This document shows positions 59,570 to 64,000 of a stretch of 64,000 bases of DNA, piece by piece. Source of the stretch: Saururus chinensis (lineage: Eukaryota; Streptophyta; Magnoliopsida; Piperales; Saururaceae); the NCBI GenBank assembly GCA_035235625.1, contig CP141143.1, positions 36,193,178 through 36,257,177 of the forward strand, written 5' to 3'. The translations under genes and the position numbers were made by a program. The notes beneath the pieces are model-generated. The model had not been told where the DNA came from and ran no database searches. It was given only the letters and a program-made list of their open reading frames with translations. How positions within the stretch are numbered: the stretch's first letter is position 1; every line of letters begins with the position of its first letter.

Positions 59570-61530
59570 CGACGTTGATAGTGAGCGTGACTAATACAAA
59601 CTAACAACGACGTATAAGTGCTTCGTCGCTAATACAACACGTATTAGCGACGTATACACTTGTACGTCGCTAATATTATAATTTTTAGTGACGTACATGC
59701 TTATACGTCGCTAATACTATGTAGTATTAGTGATGTATAGTTTATACGTCGCTAATACTCCGATTTTAAAAATAAAATTCATATCCCCTCCCCTCTCTCT
59801 CTTCCCTCTCCTCTCGCTCCCTATCTCCTATCTCTCTCCTCCCTCTCTCTTCACTCTCTACCCACCCTCTCCCTTCTCTCTCTACCCTCTCTCTCTCCCT
59901 TCTCTCCCCTCTCTCTCTTCCCTCTCCTCTCTCGATCTCCCTATCTCCTCTCTCTGTCTCTCCTCCCTATCTCTGTTCTCTCTCTCCCTTCTCTCTCTCC
60001 TCCCTCCCTCTCTCTCTCCCCCTCTCTCTCCTCTCTCTCTCCTCCCTCTCTTCTTTCTCCTCCCTTCTCTCTCTCCTCTCTCCCCCTCTCTCTATTTTAT
60101 ATTTTTTATTTAAAAATAAATGATATATATATATATATATATATATATTAGCGACGTATAACTATATAAGTCACTAATACTAAGGGTATTAGCGACGTAT
60201 ATGCTTATACGTCGCTAATACTCAGGGGTATTAGCAACGTATATAGATATATGTCGCTAATACTCAAGGGTATTAGCGACAAATACTTGTAAGTGTCGTT
60301 AATACCTTTTTTATTTTTTATTTATTTTTAAAATAAAATTTTTAAAAAGTTACTCGTCATATTCTCCATCTCCTCTCTCTCTCCTCCCTCCCTCTCTCTT
60401 CTCCCCCTCTCTCTCTCCCCTCTCTCTCCCACTATCTCTCTGTATCTCCTCTCTCTGCCCCTCTCTCCTCCCTCTCCTCTCTCTCCTCCCTTCTCTCTCT
60501 CCTCACTATCTCTCCTCCCTCCCTCCCTCTCTCTCCTCCTCTCTCCCTCTCCTCTCTCTCTCCTCCCTTCTCTCTCCCTCTCATCTCTCTCTCCTCCCTC
60601 ACTCTCTCTCTCCTCCATCTAATCTCTCTCTCTCCTCTCTCTCCCCCTCTCTCTATTTTATATTTTTTATTTAAAAATAAATGAAAAAAATATATATTAG
60701 CGACGTATAAACATATACGTCACTAATACTAAGGGTATTAGCGACGTATATGCTTATACGTCACTAATACTCAAGGGTATTAGCGACGTATATAGATATC
60801 GTTGCTAATACAGAAGGTATTCGCAACGTATACTTGTAAACATCGTTAATACCTTTTTTATTTTTTATTCATTTTTAAAATAAAATTTTAGAAAAAAATT
60901 AAAAAAATTACTCTTCATCTCCTCCCTCTCCTCTCTCTCCTCCTCTCTCTCCTCACTCTCTCTCTCCCCCTTTCTCTCTCTCCTCCCCCTCTCTCTCTCC
61001 TCCCTCTCCTCTCTCTCCTCCCTTCTCTCTCCCTCTCTCCTCACTCTCTCTCTTCCCTCTCCTCTCTCTCTCTTTCCTCCCCTCTTACTCTCTCTTTCTG
61101 CTTCCTCTCTCCATCTTATTCCTCTCTCTCTCTTCCCTCGCCTCTCCTCTCTCTATGTTCCCTCCCCTCTCTATCTCTCTCTCCTCTCTCTTCCCCTTCT
61201 CTCTCTCTCTCCTCTCTCTCCTCGATCCTCTCTCTCCCCTCTCTCTCTTCCCTCTTATTTTAATTTTTTTTTATTTAAAAAAAATAAAAATATATAATTT
61301 TTAAAAAAATTTTAAATAAAATTCCTCTCTCTTCCCTCCCTCTCTCTCTCCCTCTCCTCTTCCTCTCTCCATCTTATTCCTCTCTCTCTTCCCTCGCCTC
61401 TCCTCTCTCTATGTTCCCTCCCCTGTCTCTCTCCTCCCTCTTTCTCTCTCTTCCCTCCCCTCTCTATCTCTCTCTTCCCTCTCTCTCTCCTCACTCTCTC
61501 TCTCCATGCATTCCCTTCACTCTCTCTTTT
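59570..61530. repeat. CT-rich tracts alternating with palindrome blocks (CACTA-B)
   Basis: CT-rich runs at about 59785-60095, 60360-60650, 60905-61255 and 61321-61530. Between them are AT-rich linkers and palindromes such as TATTAGCGACGTATA..TATACGTCGCTAATA at 59640-59755, 60148-60300 and 60697-60850. Same modules as CACTA-A on the opposite strand. Confidence 0.8.
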
Positions 61531-62071
61531 ATTGTAATTTATATTTTAAAATTAATAAAAAATTTAACAAATAAAATATACTATATATAAATAGTGAAAA
61601 TTTAATCTATTATTAATGCTAGTTTTTATTGAAAATTTAATATTTATTTATTGTATATATAAATAGTAAATATTGAATGAAATATATTATATTTAGGAAG
61701 TTTATTATCATTTTTTAATATTTATTTATTAAATAAATTTAATTAATAAAGTTATTAGCGACTCATGCAAGCAAACGTCACTATTATAAATGGTATTTGC
61801 GATGCTTATGTAACAGCGTCGCTAATAGTTTAAATTTTTATTTTTTATTATTTTTAATTCACAACTATTAGTGTCGCTATTGTGACATCGGCTAGCGACG
61901 CTTAATAAAAGCATCGCTAATAGTTATAGTTTTTTCTTTTTTAATTAAAATATATATCTTTTAGCGATGATTGTTTAAAGCGTCACTAATATAGTTAGTA
62001 TTAAGCGTCGCTAATAGTTGTTATTAGGGACGCTTATCTAAGCGTCGCTAATAATACATTTTGTTGTAGTG

Positions 62072-63059
62072 TGAGGATATTGATGGGAAGTATACCTCCG
62101 ATGATGAATCTACTGGGGAATGGAATTCCCAATAGGTGGCTCAATTTTTAGAGGGAGATGCAGATGAGAATTTTATATTGAAAAGCAAAGTGGCTGGGGA
62201 GACTTCCTAATTGGAAGAAGGATAGAAAGGGGAAACATAGGGTGGGGGATGAGAGTTTGCATGCCACATTGCTCAATATATTGTCTTCCTTAAGAATGAT
62301 TGAAAATAAAGTAGATAAATTGGAGTCAAAGGTTATGAACAAGACATCTAAGAAAAAGGTAAAAAGACTATGCAGTTTAAGTTTTCATTACAAATTTGGC
62401 AATTTTCATATTTGAATTAAAATGAGCTGAAATGATGTGTTTGTAGGTGCTTGTTGTTGAAGAAAAATTTTCTTGTCAAATGCTTTGCGATTTGCTACAT
62501 GTTGATGAAGTAAGTACAGTGTAAAACTGTAAAACTGGAAACCTGGAACACTGTAAAACTGTAAAATTATTTTAATTTTTCTTCGTTGTGTTTATGTAGA
62601 ATATGGTTAAAGAGATGGATGGAGAGGCGGTGGATGTGGAGGATGATGAGGCAGAGGTAAAGGCTAAGGAGGAGGGGGAGAGGAGGAGGACGAAGAGGAG
62701 GATGAGGAGGAGGAAGAGAAGGATGAGGAGTACGAGGATAAGGAAGAGGAGGATAAGGAGGAGGAGGAGCAAGAAGATAAGGAGGAAGAGAAGAAGGAGG
62801 AGGAAGAGAAAGATGAGGATATGGAGGTGGAGAAGGAGCAGGAAGAGAAAGAGGAGGAGATGGAGGAGGAGAGGATGACGAAGAGCAAGAGGAGGAGGAG
62901 GAGGAGGAGAAGGAAGAGGAGGAGGCTGAGAAGGAAAATGAGGAGAAAGGTCAGGAAGAGGAGAAGGGGGAGGATGCAAAGGACGATGAGGAGGAGCCTG
63001 AGAAGGAAAAGGAGGAGGAGAAGGGAGAGGATGTAAAGGAGAAGGAAAAGGAGGGGGAT
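62072..63059 (+). pseudogene. DUF1985-type gene relic, 3' part with acidic tail
   Basis: Joining across CACTA-B and removing one TGA gives SDGEDIDGKYTSDDESTGEW, so the transposon split an acidic exon. Then come DESLHATLLNILSSLRMIE and NKVDKLESKVMNKTSKKK before a donor-like GTAAAA (a coiled-coil-like stretch), a short exon (VLVVEEKFSCQMLCDLL), and from 62602 MVKEMDGEAVDVEDDEAEVK running into a long Glu/Asp/Lys-rich repeat (62680-63059) whose acidic frame is shifted by one base from that start. The acidic repeat ends where an LTR-like block begins at 63060. Confidence 0.5.
62660..63059 (+). repeat. GAGGAG/GAAGAG purine repeat encoding an acidic tract
   Basis: About 400 bp almost free of plus-strand pyrimidines except T in GAT codons. 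One frame gives Glu/Asp/Lys, another Arg/Lys, and the reverse strand Ser/Leu/Pro. Only the acidic frame is plausible as coding. Confidence 0.7.
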
Positions 63060-64000
63060 GTGATAAGTATAATTTATACGTTATTTTATCCTTAATTATT
63101 CTATTTTTTAGTCTCATTTAAGAGTTAATACAGGTTAAATAATTAGAAATTAAATTTAATTAGGATAGAAAAAACTTCTATGATGATTTGAATTAAATTG
63201 GCTTATTTTGCAGAATCTTCATTGGCGTTCGAACGGGGTCACTTACCGTTTAATCGGGATAACGTAATTGTGAAGAAAATACAGTTCAAGCGTTCGAACG
63301 GGCATATAGGGCATTTGAACAGGATAATGTGTAGTTTCCTAGTTTTAGCCAATTTTCAATCCTTTTCATATTGGACTTCTTCCTACGGATCTTATGCCTA
63401 TATAAAGACATATTTGGCTTGAAATTGGAGAAGGCCAGTAGATTTTATGAAGAGAAAAAGGAAGAAGAAGATGGAAGAGAACTCAAAGCTTTCAATGGAG
63501 ATTCAAGTGCTTTCTTCTACCATAGAAGGCTAGACTTTTCTTTTACTTAGGAGTTGATGAAGCTATAGATAAGTTTCAGTTTCTTTTCTTTTTAATTTAA
63601 ATTTCAGTTATGAATGATGACAATTGTATGATAAAGATTTCCTTTTTAATGGAAGAGCTTTTCATGTTTATTCAAATCTATGTTGATTTATTGTCTTGTA
63701 GATGATAGATTGATGTGGTTTTTTATATTTGCATCAATTCTAATTTCTGTGATTTAGATGAGATGGTCATATAATAGTTTTAATGTTCAGATAATTAATG
63801 ACTTGGATGAGTTATACTAAGATTAGACGGGTCATGCCTATAGCTAGTTTAGTGTAGATGATTCGTGTTGTTGTCGAAGATAGTTCATTCCATGTAATTT
63901 TATTAATGATTCTTTCTGAAGTAATTCTAGCTTGTAGCTGAGAATACTTATTTGTATTCACACTAGATTTAGATAAAAAGTTAAGGAATTGTTATGGTTT
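63060..64000 (+). mobile_element. LTR-like block, truncated by the window edge (same family as 22165-23781)
   Basis: Starts TGTGATAAGTATAATTTATA; TATA box CTATATAAAG at 63398-63407. From 63220 it follows 22770-23600 closely: GGGCAT..AGGGCATT, GACATATTTGGCTTGAAATT, GAGATTCAAGTGCTTTCTTC, GATGATAGATTGATGTGG. The small open frame at 63198-63422 is an LTR shadow. Its end lies outside the window. Confidence 0.6.

Larger units (their letters stand above)
58134..62071. mobile_element. CACTA-B: non-autonomous CACTA element, inverted relative of CACTA-A
   Basis: It begins CACTACAACAAAATTAAC at 58134 and ends ACATTTTGTTGTAGTG at 62071. TGA flanks both sides (58131-58133, 62072-62074). Subterminal motifs are TATTAGCGACGC and GCGTCGCTAATA, as in CACTA-A. 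The order is GC-rich island (58600-59480), palindrome groups, then CT-rich tracts, which is the reverse complement of the CACTA-A order. No transposase. It is inserted in an exon of the DUF1985-type relic. Confidence 0.87.

Noticed and set aside
58535..59604. Open frames up to 317 codons, Pro-rich on minus and Gly/Arg-rich on plus
   Set aside because: Same cause as above; the region is the GC-rich island of CACTA-B. An extensin-like reading is not supported: no SPPPP repeats in a stable register and no signal peptide.

Overview
This is plant nuclear DNA: AT-rich, intron-containing, and dominated by plant-type transposable elements (Ty1/copia, Ty3/gypsy-like LTRs, CACTA, Mutator-like) lying in and around decayed genes of plant-specific families. 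The gene families (cysteine-rich DUF26 receptor kinases, serine carboxypeptidase-like proteins, DUF1985 proteins) point to a flowering plant. The species cannot be fixed from the sequence. I see no gene that is clearly intact and functional in the 64 kb.

Layout. 1-3472: 5' part of a minus-strand copia element (5' LTR 3088-3472, primer-binding site, an unusually long GC-rich leader, broken gag, start of protease). 3473-11906: a plus-strand cysteine-rich receptor-like kinase (CRK) pseudogene. Its transmembrane and kinase exons can be placed almost to the base, with four disabling lesions. One intron holds two Mutator-like elements in inverted orientation, and intron 1 was hit by the copia element. 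11948-21219: a 9.3 kb CACTA element (CACTA-A, TSD ATT) made of GA-rich tracts and TATTAGCGACG palindromes, with a 4.4 kb palindromic LTR-derived element (TSD GAGAT) nested inside. 21500-24756: a copia reverse-transcriptase scrap and two related LTR-like blocks. 24757-31060: mostly gene-free, with minus-strand gag-like relics. 31105-36692: CACTA-C, carrying captured exons of a serine carboxypeptidase-like gene and a duplicated exon of a second, unidentified gene. 36693-43430: a plus-strand copia gag relic abutting a minus-strand copia pol relic. 43430-48780: non-coding, with LTR-like DNA, a piece of CRK intron, one CACTA end (CACTA-D) and microsatellites. 49098-55421: a second CRK pseudogene whose first exon (DUF26) and transmembrane exon are now 5.2 kb apart because LTR sequences invaded intron 1. 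57000-63060: a DUF1985-type gene relic split in an exon by CACTA-B (58134-62071, TSD TGA), which is an inverted relative of CACTA-A. 63060-64000: an LTR-like block related to that at 22-24 kb.

Reading the pieces together: a small CRK cluster (at least two gene copies plus one intron fragment) was broken by point lesions and nested insertion. No working pathway is encoded here. The most informative content is the architecture of the mobile elements: an inverted Mutator-like pair with a 9-bp TSD, a palindromic LTR insertion with U5-type ends on both sides, a non-autonomous CACTA family built from alternating GA-rich and palindromic modules, and a CACTA that captured carboxypeptidase exons.
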